Below, piece after piece: positions 6,814 through 13,003 of a stretch of DNA of 13,003 bases. The translations under genes were made by a program, and so were the position numbers. The notes beneath the pieces are model-generated. The model worked only from the letters and a program-made list of their open reading frames with translations, made no database searches and was not told the DNA's origin. Source of the stretch: an uncultured bacterium (GTDB lineage Bacteria > Cyanobacteriota > Vampirovibrionia > Gastranaerophilales > Gastranaerophilaceae). The stretch spans positions 1-13,003 of the forward strand of contig USJT01000006.1 in the NCBI GenBank assembly GCA_900555175.1, in the 5' to 3' direction. The stretch's first letter is position 1. Every line of letters begins with the position of its first letter.

Positions 6814-6842
6814 TTGTAACTTACATGTGTTTCTAATATAAT
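6814..6842 (+). promoter_or_regulatory. Promoter giving a probable leaderless lepA mRNA
   Basis: TTGTAA (6814-6819), 17 bases, TATAAT (6837-6842). Only seven bases separate the -10 box from the ATG at 6850, so the transcript should begin at or just before the start codon, and no Shine-Dalgarno sequence could be included. Confidence 0.6.
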
Positions 6843-6849
6843 AAAGATT

Positions 6850-8652
6850 ATGAAATACAGAGATAATGTAAGAAATTTTTGTATAATTGCCCACATTGAC
6901 CATGGCAAATCTACACTTGCAGACAGATTGCTTGAAAAAACAGGTACTGTTGCAGAGCGTGATATGCAGAATCAGATTATGGATTCTATGGATATTGAAC
7001 GTGAACGCGGGATTACGATTAAGTTAAACTCAGCAAGAATGAATTATAAAGCCAAAAATGGCAAAAATTACGAGCTTAACCTTATCGATACTCCGGGGCA
7101 CGTTGATTTTTCTTACGAAGTATCACGTTCTTTGGCCGCTTGTGAAGGTGCATTGTTGATTGTTGACGCTACTCAAGGGGTTGAAGCTCAGACGCTTGCA
7201 AATGTTTACATGGCAATTGAGCAGAATTTGGAAATTATCCCTGTAATTAACAAAATTGATTTACCTTCAGCAGATGTTGAGCGTGTAAAAGAAGAAATTG
7301 AAGAAGTTTTGGGACTTGATGCTTCTTTGGCAATTCCTGTCAGTGCAAAGGCAGGAATTGGTATTGATGAAGTTTTGGAGGCTATTGTTGATTTAATTCC
7401 TCCGCCTGTTGATAATTCGGACAAACCATTGAGAGCTCTTGTGTTTGATAGCGCTTATGACCAATATTTAGGAACACTTTGCTTTTTCAAGATTATGGAC
7501 GGGAAAATTAAACTCGGTGAAAAAGTTAAATTTATGGCATCTGGTAAAGAATATGAGGTTGTTGAGCTTGGTTATCAAACTCCTTCAAGAGTTCAGGTTA
7601 ATGAACTTGTTTGCGGTGATGTAGGATATTTTGCAGGCTCTATAAAAGAATTGACTCGTTTTGTCGGTGATACGCTTACATCTGTTGAAAACCCCGCAAA
7701 AGAACCGTTACCAGGTTATAAAGAAGCTTTGCCTATGGTATTTTCAGGCTTGTACCCAGTTGATAATGATGATTATGCAGATTTGAAAGAAGCTTTGGAA
7801 AAATTGAAGCTTAATGACAGCAGTATTACTTTTGAACCTGAAACATCAACTGCTTTAGGATTTGGTTTCAGATGCGGATTTTTGGGAATGCTGCACATGG
7901 AAATTGCTCAGGAACGTTTGGAACGTGAATATGGACTTTCTATCGTAACGACAGCCCCATCTGTTGTATATCACGTTTACAAAACAAACGGTGAAATGGT
8001 TGAAATCGATAACCCTGCAAATCTTCCGCCTGCTCAGCTTAGAGATTATATTGAAGAACCTTATGTAAAAGTTCAAATTATCGCCCCGAATGATTATGTC
8101 GGAACTTTGATGGATTTAGCGCAAACTAAACGCGGAATTTTCAAAAATATGTCTTATATTGATAAAGTCCGTGCCAGTTTGGAATATGAAATTCCTTTGA
8201 GTGAAGTAATTACTGATTTTTATGACCAGCTGAAATCAAGAACAAAAGGTTATGCAAGCATGGATTATGAATTTAAGGATTACAAACGCTCAAAACTTGT
8301 AAAACTTGATATTATGCTTGCAGGTGAAGTTGTTGACGCGCTTTCTGTAATATGCCATGAAGATAGTGCATTTTACATAGGTCAAAAACTTACATCAAAA
8401 TTAAAAGATATAATTCCACGTCAATTGTTTGAAGTACCTATTCAGGCTGCAATCGGCGGTCGTGTTATTGCAAGAACTAACATTAAGGCTTTGCGTAAAA
8501 ACGTATTAGATAAATGTTACGGCGGAGATATTTCGCGTAAGAGAAAGCTTTTGGAAAAGCAAAAGAAAGGTAAAAAACGTATGAAGTCTGTCGGGCGTGT
8601 AGAAGTTCCTCAAGAAGCTTTTATGGCTGTTCTGAGTCTTGAGGAGGAATAA
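6850..8652 (+). CDS. lepA: Elongation factor 4 (LepA), ribosomal GTPase
   Basis: 600 residues, the standard LepA length. It is a translational GTPase, homologous to EF-G, that acts on stalled or assembling ribosomes. The GTPase motifs are all present: AHIDHGKST (14-22), RGITIK (53-58), DTPGH (80-84), NKID (134-137) and the SAKAG motif. The EF-G-like domains follow, with [13 protein letters not shown] typical of LepA, and the diagnostic C-terminal domain carries [24 protein letters not shown]. It ends with [15 protein letters not shown]. No in-frame upstream ATG exists, and the N-terminus [21 protein letters not shown] fits the family. Its last 32 bases overlap a convergent LuxR-type gene on the other strand. 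Confidence 0.97.
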   Translation: MKYRDNVRNFCIIAHIDHGKSTLADRLLEKTGTVAERDMQNQIMDSMDIERERGITIKLNSARMNYKAKNGKNYELNLIDTPGHVDFSYEVSRSLAACEGALLIVDATQGVEAQTLANVYMAIEQNLEIIPVINKIDLPSADVERVKEEIEEVLGLDASLAIPVSAKAGIGIDEVLEAIVDLIPPPVDNSDKPLRALVFDSAYDQYLGTLCFFKIMDGKIKLGEKVKFMASGKEYEVVELGYQTPSRVQVNELVCGDVGYFAGSIKELTRFVGDTLTSVENPAKEPLPGYKEALPMVFSGLYPVDNDDYADLKEALEKLKLNDSSITFEPETSTALGFGFRCGFLGMLHMEIAQERLEREYGLSIVTTAPSVVYHVYKTNGEMVEIDNPANLPPAQLRDYIEEPYVKVQIIAPNDYVGTLMDLAQTKRGIFKNMSYIDKVRASLEYEIPLSEVITDFYDQLKSRTKGYASMDYEFKDYKRSKLVKLDIMLAGEVVDALSVICHEDSAFYIGQKLTSKLKDIIPRQLFEVPIQAAIGGRVIARTNIKALRKNVLDKCYGGDISRKRKLLEKQKKGKKRMKSVGRVEVPQEAFMAVLSLEEE

Positions 8653-8851
8653 TATTATTATCTTTTGCTTTAATCGCTGCAGCAGTTCTGTTTGTAACCC
8701 CTAATTTCTTATATATTTGGGTTAGATGAGCTTTTACCGTGTGATTTGTAATGAATAATTTTTTCCCAATTGTTTTGTTGTTGTAGCCGAGAATAACAAA
8801 TTTTAAAACATCAATTTCTCTTTCGGTCAACCCCTTTGTTTTATGTTTCAT
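8621..8851 (-). CDS. LuxR/GerE-type HTH protein, DNA-binding domain only
   Basis: 76 residues, nearly all one GerE helix-turn-helix (about 8-62). [26 protein letters not shown] holds the LTxRE start, [16 protein letters not shown] the recognition helix, and [13 protein letters not shown] the C-terminal helix. There is no receiver or sensor domain, so it resembles stand-alone regulators such as GerE. AGGAA lies only a few bases before the ATG. The C-terminal tail ([14 protein letters not shown]) is encoded antisense to the end of lepA, a 32-base overlap. A minus-strand TATAAT (complement of 8897-8902) is a candidate -10 box, with a weak -35. It could be a remnant of a longer regulator, but the start codon, the ribosome site and the undamaged domain argue for a working gene. 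Target genes are unknown. Confidence 0.8.
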   Translation of the reverse strand: MKHKTKGLTEREIDVLKFVILGYNNKTIGKKLFITNHTVKAHLTQIYKKLGVTNRTAAAIKAKDNNIIPPQDSEQP

Positions 8852-9107
8852 ATTTCCTGAGTTATTTAATCTTTTTTAAAATTGCTCTCTTCTACTATTA
8901 TATTAGCAAATCGACACATTTTTACTACTAGCCATTAGTATATATTTCAGGCGTTTTTATTAAATTTTGAAAAGTATAACAGACAAGATTTGTAAACTTA
9001 TGTAACATAATATGTAAAAATTATATATTGTTTACGCAATTTTTAAATACAAAAATACTTTATATAAATATGGAAATCAATTAAACAGGAAAACAAATTA
9101 AGAGATA
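8852..9107. other. AT-rich divergent intergenic region
   Basis: Holds the start regions of the minus-strand LuxR-type gene and the plus-strand gene at 9136. Visible elements are the small inverted repeat TACTA-gccat-TAGTA (8926-8940), the palindrome TTATGTAACATAA (8998-9010), the inverted pair AAAAATT/AATTTTT (9016-9022/9038-9044), and a plus-strand TATAAA (9063-9068) that may be the -10 box of the downstream gene. No gene or RNA was recognised. Confidence 0.45.
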
Positions 9108-9117
9108 GTGAGTAAAA
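9108..9117 (+). promoter_or_regulatory. 5' UTR half of an end-to-end pairing element, gene 1
   Basis: GTGAGTAAAA lies 18 bases before the ATG at 9136. Its exact complement TTTTACTCAC is at 9615-9624, after the stop of the same gene. The same 9-base core recurs at 9736-9744 before the next gene. Confidence 0.6.
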
Positions 9118-9135
9118 CAAACGGAGAATGGAATT

Positions 9136-9591
9136 ATGACAGGAATTAACGGAAATTTCGGATTATTTGGTAACAACAACAACAGAAGAATTGAAACAAA
9201 TGCTGCAAATAACAAAAAAGAAGTAAAAACTAATATACCTATTAACAACCAAAAAGCAGCAGAACATGTTGAAAATAAAGAACTTGGTGACGAATTATTA
9301 ACAGGTACAAATTTTTATCCTGGTTTAAACTTACATACATCAAAAAAAGTTGCTAAAGCTCAAACAGCAGATTTAGATGATTTGACAAAAACTGTACAAA
9401 CTATGAATTTGTCAAACGTAACAAGAGCAGATAGAAAAGAAGCTTTTAATCTTGCTCAAGATCCGTTAGTAAAAGCATATATGTATGGCAATATTAATAA
9501 CAGCACTATGTCTGTATTATCACAACTTGATGGCGAAGGCTTCCCTCCTGCTATGGCTGATGATTTGTTAGCTGAAGTTGAAATTGCTTAA
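9136..9591 (+). CDS. Small unknown protein, NGNxG N-terminus (151 aa)
   Basis: Not recognised. GGAG (9123-9126) lies 9 bases before the ATG, a good start. The N-terminus MTGINGNFGLFGNNNN leads into an Asn/Lys-rich, low-complexity stretch to about residue 50. The remainder is mixed and probably mostly helical (LDDLTKTVQTMNL, RADRKEAFNLAQDPLVKAYM, MADDLLAEVEIA). No signal peptide, membrane helix or cysteine is seen. The next gene encodes a protein of similar size with NGNxG at the same position, also asparagine- and lysine-rich at the start, helical and acidic at the end, so the two may be distant paralogues or partners. It has its own terminator (9634-9665) and matching elements in both UTRs. 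Function unknown. Confidence 0.8.
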   Translation: MTGINGNFGLFGNNNNRRIETNAANNKKEVKTNIPINNQKAAEHVENKELGDELLTGTNFYPGLNLHTSKKVAKAQTADLDDLTKTVQTMNLSNVTRADRKEAFNLAQDPLVKAYMYGNINNSTMSVLSQLDGEGFPPAMADDLLAEVEIA

Positions 9592-9614
9592 TATGTTCTA
9601 TTATCAATCAAAGT

Positions 9615-9624
9615 TTTTACTCAC
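9615..9624 (+). promoter_or_regulatory. 3' UTR half of an end-to-end pairing element, gene 1
   Basis: TTTTACTCAC begins 23 bases after the stop codon and 10 bases before the terminator stem. It complements 9108-9117 exactly over 10 bases. It also belongs to a 14-bp perfect inverted repeat with 9731-9744. Confidence 0.6.
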
Positions 9625-9633
9625 AAAATTTTT

Positions 9634-9665
9634 AAGAACCGATTTAAAAAGTCGGTTCTTTTTTT
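9634..9665 (+). terminator. Rho-independent terminator of gene 1
   Basis: The stem AAGAACCGA (9634-9642) with TCGGTTCTT (9652-9660) has a 9-base loop and a run of seven T at 9659-9665. Confidence 0.9.
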
Positions 9666-9734
9666 ATTGTTAAAATTTGTTACAAATGTAGACTTTTCCT
9701 TAAAGATTATTAAATAAAATACCGTTATACATTT

Positions 9735-9745
9735 TGTGAGTAAAT
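9735..9745 (+). promoter_or_regulatory. 5' UTR half of an end-to-end pairing element, gene 2
   Basis: TGTGAGTAAAT lies 32 bases before the ATG at 9778. Its exact 11-base complement ATTTACTCACA is at 10234-10244. TAAAAT at 9715-9720 is a possible -10 box, which would put this element near the 5' end of the mRNA. Confidence 0.6.
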
Positions 9746-9777
9746 TAAATAACCTGTTTTGGTTAAGGAGAACGGAA

Positions 9778-10215
9778 ATGAACAAAGTTAACGGAAACGG
9801 CGGCAAAAAACAAAATGTAGAAGCTTTAAAAGCATATTATGACGCATTAAGTGCAAGAAAAGCTGCTAAGGAAGAAAAAGCAGATAATGCTAAACCGGTT
9901 ATTAATTTTAAAGGTTCAGAAGGTATTGAGGTAAGTGCTTTAGATGCAACAGCTGCTCAGATTTGGGGAGTTCAATTATCAAAAGTTGATAAATCTGATG
10001 CTGCAACACAAAGAAGAATTGAACAATATTTTAATACACCGTTTATGGAAAAATTAGATGAATTGCAAGGTATTGAAGCTGAAGATAACTTTGTAGCTTA
10101 TGCAATGGCAAATGTTAAAGGTGTTGATCACGACAAACTTACAAAATATATGAGCAAACCGTTAAGTGAAGAAACAGCCGCAGGTGTAACAGAATTTTTG
10201 GATGCGATAGTTTAA
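9778..10215 (+). CDS. Small unknown protein, NGNxG N-terminus (145 aa)
   Basis: Not recognised. The ATG at 9778 follows AAGGAG (9765-9770) by 7 bases. An in-frame GTG at 9736 would add 14 residues but has no ribosome site and lies in the repeated UTR element, so it is rejected. The N-terminus MNKVNGNGGKKQ mirrors the NGNxG of the preceding protein. A charged Ala/Lys helix follows (about 14-40), then KPVINFKGSEG; short INFKG or SFKG motifs near the N-terminus are, as far as I recall, frequent in small unknown proteins of gut Melainabacteria. A helical, acidic domain ends in EETAAGVTEFLDAIV. No signal peptide, cysteine or membrane helix. It has its own terminator at 10253-10292 and paired UTR elements like those of its neighbour. 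Function unknown. Confidence 0.82.
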   Translation: MNKVNGNGGKKQNVEALKAYYDALSARKAAKEEKADNAKPVINFKGSEGIEVSALDATAAQIWGVQLSKVDKSDAATQRRIEQYFNTPFMEKLDELQGIEAEDNFVAYAMANVKGVDHDKLTKYMSKPLSEETAAGVTEFLDAIV

Positions 10216-10233
10216 CTACTTATAAATATACAC

Positions 10234-10244
10234 ATTTACTCACA
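10234..10244 (+). promoter_or_regulatory. 3' UTR half of an end-to-end pairing element, gene 2
   Basis: ATTTACTCACA starts 19 bases after the stop codon and 9 bases before the terminator stem, matching the layout of gene 1. It is the complement of 9735-9745. Confidence 0.6.
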
Positions 10245-10252
10245 CTTTATTT

Positions 10253-10292
10253 AAAGACTGATTAATAACAAAAATCAGTCTTTTTATTTTTT
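10253..10292 (+). terminator. Rho-independent terminator of gene 2
   Basis: The stem AAAGACTGAT (10253-10262) with ATCAGTCTTT (10274-10283) has an 11-base loop and a T-rich tract after it. Confidence 0.88.
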
Positions 10293-10302
10293 ACAAACTA
10301 TT

Positions 10303-10334
10303 AAAAAAGCTCTCAAAATCTTGAGAGCTTTTTT
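10303..10334 (-). terminator. Terminator of the dnaG-rpoD unit (works in both directions)
   Basis: AAAAAAGCTCTCAA pairs with TTGAGAGCTTTTTT around a 4-base loop, so a T-run follows the stem on either strand. It lies 7 bases past the rpoD stop and is the main terminator for the minus-strand unit; on plus it backs up the terminator at 10253-10292. Confidence 0.92.
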
Positions 10335-10340
10335 ATAAAT

Positions 10341-11438
10341 TTATGATTCTACATATTCTCTTAAACGTTTGCTTCTGTTCGGGTGACGAAGCTTTCTGAG
10401 AGCTTTAGCTTCAATTTGTCTGATACGTTCACGAGTAACGCCGAACAATTGACCAACTTCTTCCAATGTTCTTTGACGTCCGTCATCCATACCGAAACGC
10501 AATCTTAATACATCACGTTCTCTTGGTGATAAAGTGCAAAGAACTTCTGCCAAGTCTTCTCTCAAAAGTTCTGATGCTACTGTTTTAATCGGTGCATCTG
10601 CTTCTTTATCTTCGATAAAATCACCTAAACGAGAATCTTCTTCTTTACCTATCGGAGTTTCCAACGATAAAGGTTCTTGAGCGATTTTAATTATTTCACG
10701 AAGTTTTGGAATTGAAACATTCATTTCAATAGCAAGTTCATCTTCGGTCGGTTTTCTTGAAAGTTCTTGAGCCAAACGTCTTGTAACTTTTTTCAATTTA
10801 TTAATTGTTTCAACCATGTGAACAGGAATACGAATTGTTCTTGCCTGATCAGCGATAGCTCTTGTAATAGCTTGTCTAATCCACCAAGTTGCATAAGTAG
10901 AGAATTTGAAACCTCTTTCATGGTCAAATTTTTCTGCTGCACGGATTAAACCTAAGTTACCTTCTTGAATAAGGTCTAAGAAAAGCATTCCACGTCCGAC
11001 ATATTTTTTAGCGATACTTACAACCAAACGAAGGTTTGCTTGAACAAGTTTTCTTTTAGCGATAGCACCGGGTGTGCCGCCTTCAAGAATTTTTCTTGCA
11101 AGTTCAATTTCTTCATTTGCTGATAATAATTTAATTCTTCCGATTTCTCTCAAATATAATCTAACAGGGTCATCAACAGCTATACCTTTTGTGATTTCCA
11201 TATCATTTTCAGGAGAATCTTCATTTCTGTTGATCATGTATATATCTTCAAGCGCTGCTTTATTTTCAATCTTTTCGGTTACAATATCTTCAATATTGTC
11301 TGTGCTAATATCCATGTTCATATAATTAACGCTGTCTGAGTCAGCGGATAGGGTATCATCTTCGATATCATGCAAGTCCAGATTTTCATCATCCATAATA
11401 CTTACAATAGAGGAGCTGTTTTGTCTTTTTTTACTCAT
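10341..11438 (-). CDS. rpoD: RNA polymerase primary sigma factor RpoD (SigA)
   Basis: 365 residues. An acidic N-terminal region (1-85) without conserved region 1.1 precedes region 1.2 ([17 protein letters not shown], from about 89). Region 2 covers about 128-200 ([55 protein letters not shown]), the part that melts and reads the -10 box. Region 3 runs about 205-285 and region 4 about 300-358, with the -35-reading helix-turn-helix [39 protein letters not shown] resembles cyanobacterial SigA. GGAG sits 7 bases before the ATG. The gene starts inside the end of dnaG (8-base overlap), which suggests translational coupling. As the primary sigma it should serve the -10 and -35 boxes described in this window. 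Confidence 0.96.
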   Translation of the reverse strand: MSKKRQNSSSIVSIMDDENLDLHDIEDDTLSADSDSVNYMNMDISTDNIEDIVTEKIENKAALEDIYMINRNEDSPENDMEITKGIAVDDPVRLYLREIGRIKLLSANEEIELARKILEGGTPGAIAKRKLVQANLRLVVSIAKKYVGRGMLFLDLIQEGNLGLIRAAEKFDHERGFKFSTYATWWIRQAITRAIADQARTIRIPVHMVETINKLKKVTRRLAQELSRKPTEDELAIEMNVSIPKLREIIKIAQEPLSLETPIGKEEDSRLGDFIEDKEADAPIKTVASELLREDLAEVLCTLSPRERDVLRLRFGMDDGRQRTLEEVGQLFGVTRERIRQIEAKALRKLRHPNRSKRLREYVES

Positions 11439-13003
11439 TCATTTTCTCCAATTTTAATCTGTTATTTATCTTATCTCTAAGCTGCATTTGAATTTTCAGG
11501 GCTTCTGTGTCATTATCATTTGCGCTTTTATATAAATTTCTGATTTTTTCCTGTTCTTTTTTAGTTTGACATTCGTTGATTTTGTTTATATTTTCCCTTA
11601 TTACGGTTACAAAATCATCATCGTCAAGGTTTTGGAATGTTTCCGCAATACTTATCAAATCTGTTATAATTTTTTGAGTATCCGGTTGGTCAGCGTAAGC
11701 TGTATATAATTTTTCGATTAATTCTTTCACATTATTTACGGTACATGTTAATTTGTCAATTGTAGATTTTACATTTATTAACGTTTCGTTCGTAAATGCC
11801 GTGCCATCTATCATTTGCCTGATTTCTTCAAATGAGAAGTGATTGTCGATTACAAGAAAAACGCTCAATAAATTTTTTTGCGCTTTTTCTGAAATTGATA
11901 CATTTTTCTTAACAATTCGCTCTACATCAGGTTTTTTAAGCTCTTGAGATTGTTGGGTGGCTTTTAATTCACTGAACAATGCATTTTCATCTATTTGCAG
12001 GGTATCTGCTATCATTTTTACATATTCTGATTGAATAATTGTGTTTTTTATTTCCAATAAAAGCGGAATTATTTCTTTAACAGTTTTTGTTTTTTCAATC
12101 GGAGTTACGGGTTTTTCTTTCAAAATTGCGTTGAGTTGAAAATCTATCAGCAAAGGAGCATGCTTCATATACTCTTTGTAGCTGTCAGCACCGACAGAGC
12201 GGATAAATTCATCGGGATCTTTGCCTTCAGGCGGTGCTATAACTCTTATTTCGCAGGAATATTTGTCATCTGTCGTTGAAATATAACTTTCGTCAAATTG
12301 TTTTATGTTGCCAAGACCTGCAAATGCTTCTTTTATAAGCTCTGCATTTCTTTTTGTAGCTTTTTGTCCTGCCAAATCAGTATCAAAAGAAAGATAAATT
12401 CTTCTTGATGGAGTGTATCTTGAAAGTAATTTGATGTGATCGGCTGTTAATGATGTTCCGCAAGAGGCAACGGCATTTTCAATTCCATGCGCCTGAGCTG
12501 AAATTACATCAAAATAACCTTCCATCAAAATTACGCTGTCTTCATTTTTTATTGCGTCTTTGGCTGGATAAAGCCCGTAAAGAAGCTTACTCTTGTTATA
12601 AATTAGTGAATCAGAGGAGTTTAAATATTTTGGAGCTTGGTCTTTTTCAATAGCTCTGGCACCGAAGGCTACGTATTCTCCAAATTCGTTTTGAATCGGA
12701 ATAATTACACGGTGTCTGAAGCGGTCGATATATTCATCTCCTTCTCTGGTTTTGACAATCAGGCCGGCTTTTTCCATAACATTTTCAGAAAATTCATTTC
12801 TGAACTTTTTATAAAACATGGCATAAGCTTTTGGGGCAAGTCCTATATGGTATTTTTCAATTATATCTTTTGTAATTCCGCGTCCGCTTAAGTAATCTAA
12901 AACAGCAGTTGTTTCAGGTTCTTTGTCTTTCAAAAGTCGCAAATTATAAAATTCTGCAGCTTTTGTGCAGGCTTTAATCATTTCTTCTTTAAGTTCTTTA
13001 GAT
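11431..13003 (-). CDS. dnaG: DNA primase DnaG (5' end outside the window)
   Basis: The frame stays open to the right edge (S K E L K E E precedes the first in-window Met at 12981), so the start and the N-terminal CHC2 zinc-finger domain lie outside; about 523 residues are seen. The fragment begins in the RNA polymerase core ([50 protein letters not shown]). The TOPRIM domain follows, with the catalytic Glu in [19 protein letters not shown], and the metal-binding DTD in [23 protein letters not shown] closes it. The divergent C-terminal third should be the DnaB helicase-binding domain. It makes RNA primers at the replication fork. The order dnaG-rpoD with an 8-base overlap is the conserved macromolecular-synthesis arrangement. 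Confidence 0.95.
   Translation of the reverse strand, partial: SKELKEEMIKACTKAAEFYNLRLLKDKEPETTAVLDYLSGRGITKDIIEKYHIGLAPKAYAMFYKKFRNEFSENVMEKAGLIVKTREGDEYIDRFRHRVIIPIQNEFGEYVAFGARAIEKDQAPKYLNSSDSLIYNKSKLLYGLYPAKDAIKNEDSVILMEGYFDVISAQAHGIENAVASCGTSLTADHIKLLSRYTPSRRIYLSFDTDLAGQKATKRNAELIKEAFAGLGNIKQFDESYISTTDDKYSCEIRVIAPPEGKDPDEFIRSVGADSYKEYMKHAPLLIDFQLNAILKEKPVTPIEKTKTVKEIIPLLLEIKNTIIQSEYVKMIADTLQIDENALFSELKATQQSQELKKPDVERIVKKNVSISEKAQKNLLSVFLVIDNHFSFEEIRQMIDGTAFTNETLINVKSTIDKLTCTVNNVKELIEKLYTAYADQPDTQKIITDLISIAETFQNLDDDDFVTVIRENINKINECQTKKEQEKIRNLYKSANDNDTEALKIQMQLRDKINNRLKLEKMNE

Noticed and set aside
8621..8851. Pseudogene remnant of a longer LuxR regulator
   Set aside because: The ATG has a ribosome site, the HTH domain is complete, and no sensor-domain remains are visible upstream on that strand.
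8994..9022. dif-like site around TTATGTAACATAA
   Set aside because: One half resembles ATGTAAA-type Xer arms, but the two 11-base arms cannot be placed with a 6-base centre; the match is no better than expected in AT-rich DNA.
9736..9777. In-frame GTG start (Met-Ser-Lys) extending the 145-residue protein by 14 residues
   Set aside because: No ribosome site precedes it, a good one precedes the ATG at 9778, and the same GTGAGTAAA before the sister gene is out of frame and runs to a stop after 13 codons.
11430..11438. TTTACTCAT at the rpoD start as another copy of the TTTACTCAC element
   Set aside because: It matches 8 of 9 bases only because ATG AGT AAA encodes the rpoD start Met-Ser-Lys; there is no partner and no UTR context.

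Overview
The window is AT-rich bacterial chromosome, roughly one third GC by eye, and mostly housekeeping genes. The primary sigma factor contains the stretch [18 protein letters not shown], which I recall from cyanobacterial SigA rather than the GEEDDSHLGDFIE form of Firmicutes. With the AT-rich genome and the small Asn/Lys-rich unknown proteins, this suggests a non-photosynthetic relative of Cyanobacteria (Gastranaerophilales/Melainabacteria type). That is inference; no search was possible.

Layout. 1-507: 3' part of a PiT phosphate permease. 574-915: HxlR-family regulator with a strong promoter inside a long inverted repeat. 1031-1732: unknown protein built of YD..G repeats, convergent with a minus-strand pair (1754-3881) made of a secreted TPR protein and an 87-residue unknown. 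4019-4933: Xer tyrosine recombinase, divergent from the TPR gene. 4937-5214: two 126-bp copies of a structured non-coding repeat. 5291-8652: TrmB-like regulator, thymidine kinase and LepA (EF4), all on plus. 8621-8851: LuxR-type HTH-only protein on minus, overlapping the lepA end. 9136-10215: two small unknown genes, each with its own terminator. 10341-13003: rpoD and dnaG on minus, the classic dnaG-rpoD order, overlapping by 8 bp; dnaG runs off the right edge.

The most unusual signal is around the two small genes at 9136-10215. Each has GTGAGTAAA in its presumed 5' UTR and the exact reverse complement TTTACTCAC in its 3' UTR just before the terminator. Each mRNA could therefore join its ends through a 10-11 bp helix, and the base pair next to the common core differs compensatorily between the two genes (A-T in one, T-A in the other). 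The encoded proteins share an NGNxG N-terminus. Second in interest is the 126-bp tandem repeat after xer, which ends in a palindrome with core GAACTTGTTTC.

Other themes are regulatory: apparently leaderless trmB-like and lepA genes (good -35/-10 boxes placing the start site at the ATG), a promoter/operator/terminator overlap at hxlR, and facing promoters between the TPR and xer genes. No tRNA, rRNA, CRISPR array or insertion sequence was seen.
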